NCBI GenBank assembly: GCA_021805825.1 | Contig: JAJZEC010000032.1 | Coordinates: 1-43,081, forward strand | Reading direction: 5' to 3' | From: Pseudomonadota bacterium | Lineage (GTDB): Bacteria > Pseudomonadota > Gammaproteobacteria > Burkholderiales > Burkholderiaceae_C | Length of the DNA stretch: 43,081 nucleotides | Part shown: piece after piece, positions 36,501 to 42,070 of the stretch | Layout: every line of letters begins with the position of its first letter | How positions within the stretch are numbered: position 1 is the stretch's first letter | Notes under the pieces: generated by a model | Told to the model about the DNA's origin: nothing | Databases searched by the model: none | What the model saw: only the letters and a program-made list of their open reading frames with translations | Program-made: the position numbers and the translations under genes

Positions 36501-39500
36501 CCGGCAGCTCCAGCGTCTGCAACTGGTTTACCTTGTGCCTGGCGCAGAACGACACCACGACCTACTCGCTGACCCAGCACTACCTCCAGACCACCAAGAC
36601 CTCGCTGAAGGCCGACTACCCGATCCAGATCGACTTCCTGGGTTCGACGAGCGGAAGCATCCAGGTGCAGTCGGTGGGCAACGTGGTGCTCGACGGCAGC
36701 CTCGGCAACGCGTCCGGGAGCACGAGCATCGACGTGTCGGGCGCTGGTGCCTCGATCGTCGCCGGTGCCAGCGGGGCGACCATCACCGCGCACGACATCG
36801 CCCTGCAGGCCGCGGGCTCGGTCGGCGGGATCACCGACAGCGCCACCGGCGCGCCGGTGCAGGCGCCGGTGTCGGTGCAGCTCACCGGGGGAGCGCTGAG
36901 CGCGGTGGCCGGCGCGAACGGTGGCAGCGGCAATGTGTCGATCAGCGGCATCGGCCAACTCGTGCTGGATCAGGTCTCGGCGCATGCCGCATCCGGGCAG
37001 GGCGCGGTCAGCCTGAGCGCCGACCAGGGCATCCTCGGTGCCGGCCCTGGCTCCTTCGTGCAGGCCGACGCCGTCTCGCTCGATGCCGGCTACGGCGGCA
37101 TCGGTGGGGTCGCGGGCGGCGCGCTGGCGGTCGATACCGGCTTCACCACCGACCAGAGCCTGCGCCCCTTCGGCCCGCCTTCGGCCCAGGGCGCGACCCT
37201 GTACTACGGATTGCAGGCGCAGGCCGCCGGCGACATCGACATCAGCTCCGGCGCATGGGCCGACAACCCGGCCGGCAACCTGCTGGCCGACACCGTCGTC
37301 TCCTCGGGAGGCAACGTCACGCTGTCGGCGCCGGGCCAGATCCTCGACAACAATCCGGTGCAGACCATCGACCAGCGCACGCAACAGCAGTTGCTGAACT
37401 ACTGGCAGTCGCTGGGCCTGACGGCCGGGCAGGCCAACGCGCAGAAGATCGCGCAGACGCAAGCCGCCTACGAGAACTCGGTCAACCAGGAATACCAGCA
37501 GTACTGGGCGATCCGGCTCAGCCAGCCCGACCATGGGCAGAGTTACGACCCGAACTACCAGATCACCTTCAGCGCGCAGCAGGTGACGGCGCTCACCGAC
37601 GCGGGCAAGGCCTCCGAGATCACGGCCCTGGAGCAGGCGCAGACCCAGCAGTACCACAAGCTCAACAGCGAGGTCGGTGGCCTGACCGCGAGCTACGTCG
37701 CGAACTACCAGTACCACGCGTCCAGCGCCACGCTGCAGAGCCTGACGCAGGGCGCTACCTGGACCAACGACGAGCTGTCGTTCTCGCTGTCGGCCGCGCT
37801 GCTGAAGACGGTGACCAACACCAACGACGTGGTCAAGGCGCCCAACGTCTCCGGCCGCACGGTGACCCTGAACGCGGGCCAGGGGATCGGCGAGACCATC
37901 CAGACCGGCAACGGCAGCAACAACCAGTACGGAACGGTGATTGCCGCGGGTACCAAGCCCAGCACACTGAGCGTGGATCAGCAGGTGCAGCTGGCCTCGG
38001 CCGAGGCCTCCGACCTGCAGCTGACCGTGGCCTTCGCCGGCGGCACCGCCAACGTTCCGCTGAATGTTCCCTACAGCGCCCTGTCGGCCCAGCAGCAGGC
38101 AGCCCTCGACGCCGCGGCCAGCGGCCAGGCCTACACCCAGGGCAGCTACCTGACGATCCTGAGCAAGCGCCCGCTCAACGTCAGTGCCAGCGGCAGCCTG
38201 AACGTGTCGGTGCAGGCCACGCCCAACGGCAAGCTGGACATCGGCAACGCCTATGTCGCCTCGCGCGGCAGCGTGGCGCTGGGCAGCATCGTGGTGCCGG
38301 GCGAGGCCCGCATCAAGGTGCTCGACAACATCGCCAACGCCAGCGCATCGAACATCGCCACCGGCAACATCATCCTGGAGGCGGCGGACGGCACCATCGG
38401 CAACCTGCTGGGCAGCGGCGGCGTGGGCGGGCTGGCCCTGGCACTGGATTCCGGGGCCACGATCACCGCGCGGGCGCAGGACGGGGTCTACCTGTCCGGC
38501 GGGGCGGGGGCCTCCCAGGATGCGCTGGTCAGCACCATCTATTCCCCCGGTACCGTTTCGGTGGCTGCCCCCGGCTCGATCCTGAACGCCGATCAGGGCA
38601 GCAACCTGAACATCCTCGCCGACCAGATCGACCTCAGCGCATCGGGCGGATCCATCGGCGCCCAGGGCGACGCGCTCAACGTCGGGGTCACGACCGCCGG
38701 CGGAGGCATCACCGCCGACGCCGCCACGCCCGGCCAGGGGGTGTGGCTGTTCGGCCCCGCGGGCTACGACTTCATCATCCAGGGTGTCGACTCCGGCGGC
38801 TCGGTCGACCTGCAGTCGGCCGGCGATTCGACCATCGCCGGGGCGGTCGACGCCCTCGGGCAGATCAGCCTGGGAGCCATCGGCGAACAGGTGATCGGCA
38901 GCAGTGGCGACATCCGCACGACCGCCGGCAGCGCCACCGTCGATGCCGCGTCGCTGAAGATGCTCAATGGCGCGCAGCTCGACGCGGCCGCCGGCGACGT
39001 GTCCATCACGACCAGCGGCGATGCCCTGGTGACCGGGGTCGGCAGCGGCGCCACCGACGCCGCGGCCGTTTCCATCCAGGCCGGGGGCCATGTGCTGGCC
39101 GGCACGGCGGCCGGCCGCACCGACATCAGCGCCAGCGCGCCGGGCGCCGGCGTGCGCATCGCGGCCGGGCAGGGCATCGGAGACCTCACCGAGGCCGATT
39201 CCGAGGCCGTCGATGCCCCCGGGCAGGCGCCGGGTACCGCCAACCTCATCACCCCGGTGCCCAACCCGCTGATCATCCGCAGCCCGAGCCTCAGCCTGTC
39301 CACGGCGGCCGGCAGCATCGATGCCATCGACAGCGCCGCGGTGTCCGCGGGCAGCCTGTCGGCGCCGCAAGGCAGCGTGCAGTTGCAGGGCCTGCAGGGC
39401 CTGGTGCTGGCCAGCGTGACCGCGGCCGACCAGGTCGACCTGAGCGCGGGCGGCGCGCTGCAACTGGGCGCGGTGCAGAGCGGAGGCTCGCAGACCCTGC

Positions 39501-40408
39501 AGTCGGTCGGCGAGCTCACGGCGGACAGCCTGCGAACCACCGGCGTCCCCGGCGATCCCGGCAACATCGACCTCGTCTCGACCCAGGGCGGCATCCGCGT
39601 GGGAAGCCTGGTGTCCAACGGCGGCGTCGGCGCGAATGCCCTGGGCGCGATTTCCTTCGGTGCGCTGAGCAGCAACGGCCCGCTGGACATGAACTCGCAG
39701 ACCTCGCTGTCGCTGCCGGCGATCCACATCGGTTCCGGTTCGATCTTCGGCGCACCGACCATCGACATCGCCTCCATCACCCCGGTGGCGGGAAGCAGCG
39801 GGGTCTTCACCCTGGATCTCGGCGGCGCGGCGGGCGCGGTCGGGCTGTCGGCCAGCGTGCACATCCTCACCAGCCTGCCGGTCAGCATCGGCAATCTGCG
39901 CGAGCAGCAGGCCACGATCGTCAGCACCTCGCCGAACTTCAGCATCCGCCATGGCTACATCGTCGACCAGATGAACCTGCAACTGCCGTACCAGCAGATC
40001 CATCTCAGCAGCCTGTCGCCGCAGCCGGTGTCGCCGTTCGTCGAGGGCCTGTTCAATCCCCACCTGGCGTTCAGCCTCAGCCAGATCGGCTACCGGACGA
40101 CCTCCGACGCCTTCTTCATCAACAACACCCCGAGCTCGCAACTGGTCTACGCGGTCGGTGGCGGCCAGGTACTGAACCAGAACGACGTCGCCGACTTCGT
40201 GCGCAACCTGCGCAACGGCGAGCCCCTCGGCCTGCTGCAGGCCGGCGGCTGGCCGCTGCCCTGGCTGTCCCCGGAGGCGAACTCCTCGTTGCCCTACCAG
40301 TCCGCGTCGCCGATCGCGTGGCCGGCGCCTTCCGCTGTCGATACCGGCAGCCCGGCGTCGCTGGGGCTGCAGCGCAGCCACGGCGCGCTCCTTCTCAAGG
40401 GGCTCTGA
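21554..40408 (+). CDS. Giant two-partner-secretion adhesin, LktA/haemagglutinin type (TpsA)
   Basis: 6284 residues. A long basic N-region and hydrophobic core (LASLVLALAAAF-like) end in STPAWA near residue 54. The TPS secretion domain follows (about 60-330): IGYNSFRRFVVGGGNTVNLM, then LPGGTSKLVNLV, as in LktA-like adhesins ('NSF..F.V..G.TVNL..P'). Residues about 340-3700 are a long run of repeats of about 80-110 residues with the pattern GGAAGVGAAVALNxx...TxAxIGxxAxVxAxGxVxVxA, predicted beta-solenoid. Two helical stretches interrupt it (about 3980-4030 and 5270-5325). The only cysteines I find are three close pairs (3956/3963, 4576/4588, 4989/4995). ATG 21554 has gaggagagg just upstream. It should be exported by Sec and then by the TpsB encoded three bases downstream, acting in adhesion or biofilm. 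Confidence 0.97.
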   Translation: MRESHTRRAGRASMSPARARRTQPRTPQGRAWERPLPPASLVLALAAAFSTPAWAGVPLPASGNAIVPDGRTATTVTRLGPALTSITTRTVSAGIGYNSFRRFVVGGGNTVNLMLPGGTSKLVNLVTGGPVDIRGVLRSYRNGALGGDVVFADAQGLIVGRTGVVDVGGLSVVTPTPAVLDRLIGSGGRVDDALAQRLLAGDVPLSPDGLVLVRGTVLARHGVRIHAQDVQVAGGGAAARSAARHDLLFRSTVNTQGLVQGGTIVAEGGSIRIVAAHDVAVDGNLVAAAAAQHAGAVRVRAGHDLEVGGVLTADGAPGVQAGAVDLHAAHDIRIAAAARLSAAGSGAASAGGHIRVLADHDLTVASGATLMVQAGASGDAGSIELSAHDTATLGDLRLDLAAPHGKAGSLLVDPTALVISAGSANVVSSGTTVAVPSTLPNQTTGGGSVSLTASQSITIASNGVIDTRGSGTTADGAISLSAPSITVQGGGQLLAGHGAITLDAVATGGAPVQILIGDSSGSKATLQGGNILLEAGGKQSSASSQATVLVQNASLSAGGTLGVYATASGGTRISAIGASAAPDVLASVRIIGSSNVQSVGSMQLQANASVAATATALPPALPGLPADAAAAVEQVHSSSQVEIGGSSVVQTTGAGSALQLTANNNVQSSAVADASGSSGGAAVAVNIVTVDTSALIDGSAQVHSAGGLSLAGSTSVVLNTSASASQGGGSSSPDAGSTTAQYLSDPSYTPYLSTSDGALSGAAALAISDLHSSTQVDMSSSQQASAQGTLSLQATASNASAVNADGSAVGSGSGGGAQVGIGAAVALNLAHVQDNATLAQGASATGLQLAANMVGGLAGNTFGSSAISGAGASDVGVAGALATNLVDSQAVAQLASTAVLSLSPAAVSGGGTPTAPVVNIGSNDLTSSTVAALPTGSGASGGSVGVGASVALNIVATRSQAQLADGSSLSGAGSVTLSALGTHAVSTEAEQGAAGGVAVTPVVALSLVNDQTQATIGALSGGLSTSGDVQVDASQVATEATRASGSASGSKAAVGAALAVSVVNDSVLATTSTGIDAGGSVAFAASGVSESAAGAKASASGGQAADSSGSAPAGQSSNVDAKIQKQATSAQDKATAADVGSSAQQSSDSSSAQSESGKGSTKEGAVAVAAAIAVDVANSTVQAYVPVSVGVKAGGALSVATVSNMDARTVADGSQVAGGGTSVGIGAAVAVTLAHQINDATLGASSALSSAPTTGALVAGQYEAASLSLTALQTDLGVASPALPGSSSAAPTAIDVSQGGVNEREDLLSASATSGAGASKVGLAGSLAVNVIHSDSSAKLEGSGTVMTVDGGAVALGAANLMQADASATPSGSGAKGGKLGVGASVALNTITETSEASIDPQVSLDGTLASLDVGATSTTDTSSTAQAGAAGGVAVDAVVAMSILSETTTAQVHSGNAFTTTGGVDIAASSDGSNTATATASIDGSSSSVAIGGSVAVITGPGILDASSGGSAITSQTTASLNRDATVGGGLQISASSSRSYDAESTASASGNQFSSAMQQGNDSTSGGGSVASGDTLNTSQAQSAMSQGASDSGTTQSKASGSSGSQGKVSVAAAVGAAIVGDQVDASIGGGVHNARRNISAGGAVSVTATNQGNVYTEGNGSTDTSSKVGIGVGVALSLVDNGTSASIGSHTNLHTPGAVSVQATSSENQDPTFVAGRAAAVAMSGASAGKVAVAGSIAVAVSLSSTSAGIGDEVQIGNPGPTGLVAAGDLTVQADNTSSWAANAWSGSASKQGVGIGASIAAVVSTDSYSASVGQNDDLHVASLSVTATNHKVDNPLSGVSKLASDASSAASATSSQLGTSLSQDAKTLQSNVASLAGQGLQLTLLGQSNFLAEAGAGAASGNSAAIAGAFAVEVVDNKLSAGIGASTTVHSAGSVSVQATDDNVSKALVGGAAASGGSAGVGVAGAFLYDNSSIQSQLGTGVDIASSTGLAVDAEASQDVQLFGFSAGAADEAGVAGVVGLITSQRTVGATVGAGSTIQSSGAVDVSATNDFSGLNIGGSVGVGGSVGVGATLLATTITDGATALLDSSATARTKVLGAASLKVDANTAENVINVAIAGSAAGDVAISGAATPLTEIITTSASIGPSANITASGAVAVDAADQSQVVNASGGIAVGGSVGAGLSGAVTTFTNTVTAGVGADSVLHAGSLNVQAGATAVAYNVAVAGGVGGDVGVAGVLTPVTQTDTVTASIGAGAQVTTSDPSSGFVNVLAGNQTQILNVGGAIGAGGAAGVGGSAAASVLDDTTQATVLDGANIQATGAVHVQAAAVENVSTDVVTGAAAGAVGVAVALSSSDIIDTTEAYIGYSAQVTAASVDVSASDLSTIHDIAGAAGGGGSVGVGAGVDVNVLQKNTYAWIGLESPTGQGAQAIVQAQSGDVTVQAQSSETLGSVVAGAAVGGAAGAAGAVQVYTLTGRTGATIGSSSKVTASGNVAVLASDSDSQQVLVGGLAGGGAAGVGASIGVIVVDQKTLAGIGSAANVTAYGEGSAQSLTSGFAASFTPPLGGSSAVADTTPVSVKGAAAEGANLAVDTRTRTPVTREVHGVLVNATATATFDTAAVSGGVGGAVGAAISAGVPVVSSDTEATIGSLAHVTGASPTTGAQTTPSVEVAAASDLYVRGIAGAAGGGGAAGLGAGLVTNILSNTTKALVDSGAVVTAQGNVDVTAVASEEFSGIAASAGLGGVAGIAGGATVLVLNDTTLARIDGTVEAIGSVVLSADDQTRVAATGGALAAGLFGAGAGAGAGVVVLSKDTEAHVGATAVVDAGGQGSDPAFALPASASSGAPKASQGLLVSADSGQSLYMVALAGAGGLYAGLAGAVSVQAVSTTTVASIDGGKQGGAQVGSYGATPSPNAGVDVIASDSTALSSKDAAAGLSVFAGVGGAVNVAVLTSNTVAAIGDGASVDVPGSVSVDAYGNKAVGSEVLGIGGGVFGLGASIDVLAISNGQNANSSNGSDKETIGALTTSSGGMSVNDNANSSIQNNTVDSSYLAQSNNSGVSGAGSSVQQAEQANSASQVLNGQGTTGTSASIGNATVHAGGAISVTADDQVSNSSASGAVGLGGVGIGAGVAVAIDNAGSSASVSGTSAGGAKLTGSSLQVSATTVHTIGVQSTAGGIGLLAGADAVVAYTSDSSQTQATVTDASFSGSGAVDIGATTQRALTSTGMGAATGGLAAGAAVSIAQVSGGVQASAAGATFGTAAGQVGAVTIAADSGDSADASSLAVSAGIGIAAEGSVATATVSLPVMAFFDNGSIDSSGAVTIGGEADNLVSADASGGAVALLGAAGASVASATQGAQVSADANTATIDAASLSIDAGIGQAVPPSEGVSATASGASGALFVGINASSATASNQSSAIASAESANFGVQGSVDIEGQSQTAQSAVVTGYVAAGLLALGANEATAQSTTTTHAILSDMIGLSAGSLTVNAAGNDGNVAQATAGSGAAFAGSAAKATTVSLADTQAGIENVPPPSAPTQPLKAFDVAVPNGQVSITATHTASFGGGVDSTNAAIVGASGATLENQVHSVVAADLGSLVHVVADGFSLDARNLVGSLPAPLAGGWNVQSGSGGLLNAPAASSDTTVGLVTTAAVGDGASVHLLAQADPTSPSLLFIEAYNDPVVQQAVKMDSGGAIALAKVADNVTVNDSAVVSIGNQSQLLVDAGDIQIGAWGDAKLYALAYASTYGLAGAPTGQAHVDYSGNDLVSVGTNAQVQASHGIYPAGSAAPTDGTVQIAAGDSPTGQQSSLSLDSEVQLYNNTAIPIPTPPDAQSNIVSNALVAIAADPANQPGAQDPAQGAPYGVSAAGDITISADKGAMSTTANGTGTNIYLEALSKVASAVSNLFGGGSVSFKITGGSTSQTGSSAILDQGLVDTGIQRQKTLTIRYATSTQDAGGSCDPSKSACLEAGNSNGISYTTTTIAPGGDLVARYYHLQQLLAEYTQDPIAKGAYQAEIDFLEKEMIGLGMGSIDPTSGQFVLSSTLQSSEQAAQQSLGSDQQLLSFTGANLGVALASRSGSDTLYAQAIGNLTGNAAAPAALIPLATSALQTISGMHNYAAYTAAPTSSSPPGAGYFQLQGLGGLELSVSNAAGDIAHEARSNALAQTAIEGQVVAINTMAAQVNGASATSAPTLSGDFATLVSNAQSQISGYLQTIDTNLANEDQQAATIASAAQTVISDLGALAQGSITAASSSNSAQQALHTQDEATYYGLQNVGAPLYTLNKYTLGGLQTLATNMHADYVGEHATLGVLSASSSAAGSLAQYASQLTGQANTVASDLVAAATSPTQVLEIQVAPVYARLGNVQLNADVLTTSTAVLTPGLNALLPSSSSYTASAQGIIAAPGDALIQIDNYTANPLAIGSLTIPSVAAGYVVFNGTDVSTPDQITAINVGGAPSDLAAQNLVTRASSPAPSVSITSYYNPNDKTYYNPSPTGSLYYLQHQMIAPDLTLNQGATISNANGPVTIVSYDGNIYQDGSINAQSLSITAYNGDYSSSYTDSIDNQGGNPATQSPATGNGSCMDAANNLITGPCANQSGLQSTIINGDISIAARYLNINSLIQSGMVDNTLSIASGDLLTTSNLASIGESASNPTIAQYTNHPVSGAGSLVLLNTDSQGHHLWVDTANGQVEFHAAYANDYFQANSTSGENFVYKLLSPGSTIQASYDAAHQRYVVDPTAVHGGYIQLYGQIIDSSPTAGKLSALDGFGSINIQNQTSAPVVLSSLNTGADAAGGGRGTAGMIQITDVRLDPANASVVDWRQTQYTYDPTTNQVQSTVSTATLGADGLPINPVSGLPTSFNGRSTVYAPLSQGARYVFATQTKWTKVTDFSTTSTNLFGSSSLSLGQFTNVSDVQLIENQSQVLPNGSFISTSSTQDGGGGLTPVGTSGNYYAVTSDPGIHTVLNSTLESRGSVQTTTYYLNSWKQVATGSSSVCNWFTLCLAQNDTTTYSLTQHYLQTTKTSLKADYPIQIDFLGSTSGSIQVQSVGNVVLDGSLGNASGSTSIDVSGAGASIVAGASGATITAHDIALQAAGSVGGITDSATGAPVQAPVSVQLTGGALSAVAGANGGSGNVSISGIGQLVLDQVSAHAASGQGAVSLSADQGILGAGPGSFVQADAVSLDAGYGGIGGVAGGALAVDTGFTTDQSLRPFGPPSAQGATLYYGLQAQAAGDIDISSGAWADNPAGNLLADTVVSSGGNVTLSAPGQILDNNPVQTIDQRTQQQLLNYWQSLGLTAGQANAQKIAQTQAAYENSVNQEYQQYWAIRLSQPDHGQSYDPNYQITFSAQQVTALTDAGKASEITALEQAQTQQYHKLNSEVGGLTASYVANYQYHASSATLQSLTQGATWTNDELSFSLSAALLKTVTNTNDVVKAPNVSGRTVTLNAGQGIGETIQTGNGSNNQYGTVIAAGTKPSTLSVDQQVQLASAEASDLQLTVAFAGGTANVPLNVPYSALSAQQQAALDAAASGQAYTQGSYLTILSKRPLNVSASGSLNVSVQATPNGKLDIGNAYVASRGSVALGSIVVPGEARIKVLDNIANASASNIATGNIILEAADGTIGNLLGSGGVGGLALALDSGATITARAQDGVYLSGGAGASQDALVSTIYSPGTVSVAAPGSILNADQGSNLNILADQIDLSASGGSIGAQGDALNVGVTTAGGGITADAATPGQGVWLFGPAGYDFIIQGVDSGGSVDLQSAGDSTIAGAVDALGQISLGAIGEQVIGSSGDIRTTAGSATVDAASLKMLNGAQLDAAAGDVSITTSGDALVTGVGSGATDAAAVSIQAGGHVLAGTAAGRTDISASAPGAGVRIAAGQGIGDLTEADSEAVDAPGQAPGTANLITPVPNPLIIRSPSLSLSTAAGSIDAIDSAAVSAGSLSAPQGSVQLQGLQGLVLASVTAADQVDLSAGGALQLGAVQSGGSQTLQSVGELTADSLRTTGVPGDPGNIDLVSTQGGIRVGSLVSNGGVGANALGAISFGALSSNGPLDMNSQTSLSLPAIHIGSGSIFGAPTIDIASITPVAGSSGVFTLDLGGAAGAVGLSASVHILTSLPVSIGNLREQQATIVSTSPNFSIRHGYIVDQMNLQLPYQQIHLSSLSPQPVSPFVEGLFNPHLAFSLSQIGYRTTSDAFFINNTPSSQLVYAVGGGQVLNQNDVADFVRNLRNGEPLGLLQAGGWPLPWLSPEANSSLPYQSASPIAWPAPSAVDTGSPASLGLQRSHGALLLKGL

Positions 40409-40411
40409 TCC

Positions 40412-42052
40412 ATGCGCCTGACGACCACACTGGCGGCTGCGACCCTTTGCACCCTGGGCCTGGGGGCCGGCACCGCGGCGGCGGCCGCGACGCTGCCGGC
40501 GCCGCCCAACCCGGCGTCGATCAACAAGCAATCGCAGCGCCAGTTGCAGCAGCTCGAGCAGGGCAACGGCCTGCCGCAGCAGGCGCCGGTGCGCAAGGCG
40601 CCGGCACGCCACGGCAAGCAGCGCGCGGCCAAGGGCCCGACCTTCCTGTTGCGCGGGGTGCGCGTCGATGCCACCCGCTTCCTGCGCCCGGCCCAGGTGC
40701 AGGCGATCACCTCGCGCTACGTGGGCAAGACGGTCGACATCGCCACCCTCAGGCACATGGTGGACGAGATCAATGCCCTGCTCGAGAAGAGCAGCGTGGT
40801 CACCGCCTCGGCCTACCTTCCGCCGCAGACCATCCGCGGCGGCGTGGTGCATGTCGCGATCCTGCAGGGCCGGCTGGGCAGGCTCCAGGTGGCCGGGGCC
40901 AAGGAGCTCAAGCCGGCCTTCGTGCGCTCCTACGTGCCGGTGCGGCCCGGGCAGGTGATCAACCTGTCGCGGGTGGCGCACGACCTGGCGCGCTTCAACG
41001 ATACCGGCTTGGCGCGCCTTCAGGCCCTGGTGCGCCCGGGCGCACGCTTCGGGCTCACCGACATCGAGCTCGCGGTCACCGAGCCCCCGCGCGACCTGCT
41101 GCAGGTCTTCGTCGACAACGAGGGGGTGCCCACGGTCGGGCGCAACGAGATCGGCGCGCTCTACCAGCACTATGCGCCGAGCGGGATCGACGACCGCATC
41201 ACCCTGTACGCCCTGAAGTCCGAGGGCAACGCCACGCTCAGCGCGGCCTACGACCGTCCGATCAACGCGCTCGGCGGTCGGGCCGGGTTCAGCGTGACCT
41301 CGGGCAGCATCCGGGACATTGCGGGGATCTACCAGGCGCTGGGCATCACCGGCTGGTCCGAGAGCGTGTCGGCCAACGCGGCGCAGCCCTTGCATGTGGG
41401 GCGCAATCTGTTCGTCCTCGGCACCGCCTCGCTCACCTACGAGGTCTCCCGATCCTTCGAGATTGGCACCACGGTGGCCTCGGACTCCACGCGCCTGGAA
41501 AGCCTGGGGCTGCGCTTCGGCTACACGGTGCCCGGCATGAGCGCCGGCGCCACCGTGGCCAACACCTTCGCGCAGTCGCACAGCAACGTCTCCGGCGCCA
41601 ACAGCCATTTCGACCTGCTCGGCGGAACCTTCTACCTGCGCCGGGCGCTGACCCGGGGCTTCGTCGGCAGCGCCACCGGCGCCTGGCAGCTCTCGTCCGA
41701 CGAGTTCATTCCCGGTGGCCAGCTGTTCCAGGTCGGCGGCCCGACGACGGTGCGCGGCTACCCGGCCGACGCCCTCTCGGGACCGACCGGCTACTACGCC
41801 AACTTCGCCGTGCACCATGCGCTGCACCTGGGCGGGTCGCGGCCGATCGACGGATTCCTGTTCGTCGACCAGGGCGGCGTGTTCAACCACTTCCCGCGCT
41901 ACCAGGGCCTGCGCTCGGTCGGCGCGGGCTGTTCCTGGCAACTGTCCCGCAGGGTCACTGCGCGCGTGGTGCTCGGCGTGCCCACGCAGGAAGTCGTCTA
42001 CAACCAGGCCAACACCCAGATCTACCTGAGCCTGGTCGCGCGCGTGCTGTGA
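40412..42052 (+). CDS. ShlB/FhaC/HecB-type TpsB outer-membrane transporter
   Basis: 546 residues. Signal peptide MRLTTTLAAATLCTLGLGAG with cleavage near TAAAAA (about 25). A Gln-rich, basic linker (about 35-75) corresponds to the N-terminal plug helix and linker region. POTRA domains follow (about 78-225: FLLRGVRVDATRFLRPAQVQ; GGVVHVAILQGRLGRLQVAG). The 16-strand barrel (about 230-546) carries the L6 hairpin motif TTVRGYPADALSGPTGYYAN (VRGY) that is essential in FhaC. It should translocate the upstream giant adhesin across the outer membrane by recognising its TPS domain. It starts three bases after the adhesin stop, so the two are one transcript. The C-terminus ends in SLVARVL without the usual aromatic residue. 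Confidence 0.96.
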   Translation: MRLTTTLAAATLCTLGLGAGTAAAAATLPAPPNPASINKQSQRQLQQLEQGNGLPQQAPVRKAPARHGKQRAAKGPTFLLRGVRVDATRFLRPAQVQAITSRYVGKTVDIATLRHMVDEINALLEKSSVVTASAYLPPQTIRGGVVHVAILQGRLGRLQVAGAKELKPAFVRSYVPVRPGQVINLSRVAHDLARFNDTGLARLQALVRPGARFGLTDIELAVTEPPRDLLQVFVDNEGVPTVGRNEIGALYQHYAPSGIDDRITLYALKSEGNATLSAAYDRPINALGGRAGFSVTSGSIRDIAGIYQALGITGWSESVSANAAQPLHVGRNLFVLGTASLTYEVSRSFEIGTTVASDSTRLESLGLRFGYTVPGMSAGATVANTFAQSHSNVSGANSHFDLLGGTFYLRRALTRGFVGSATGAWQLSSDEFIPGGQLFQVGGPTTVRGYPADALSGPTGYYANFAVHHALHLGGSRPIDGFLFVDQGGVFNHFPRYQGLRSVGAGCSWQLSRRVTARVVLGVPTQEVVYNQANTQIYLSLVARVL

Positions 42053-42070
42053 AGCTTCCCGCCACAGCGT

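Noticed and set aside
24452-41941. 5829-codon open frame antisense to the giant adhesin and tpsB
   Set aside because: It has no domains and has the Arg/Gly/His/Ala-rich composition expected from reading GC-rich codons in reverse. The sense strand has a clear TPS domain, repeats and TpsB motifs.
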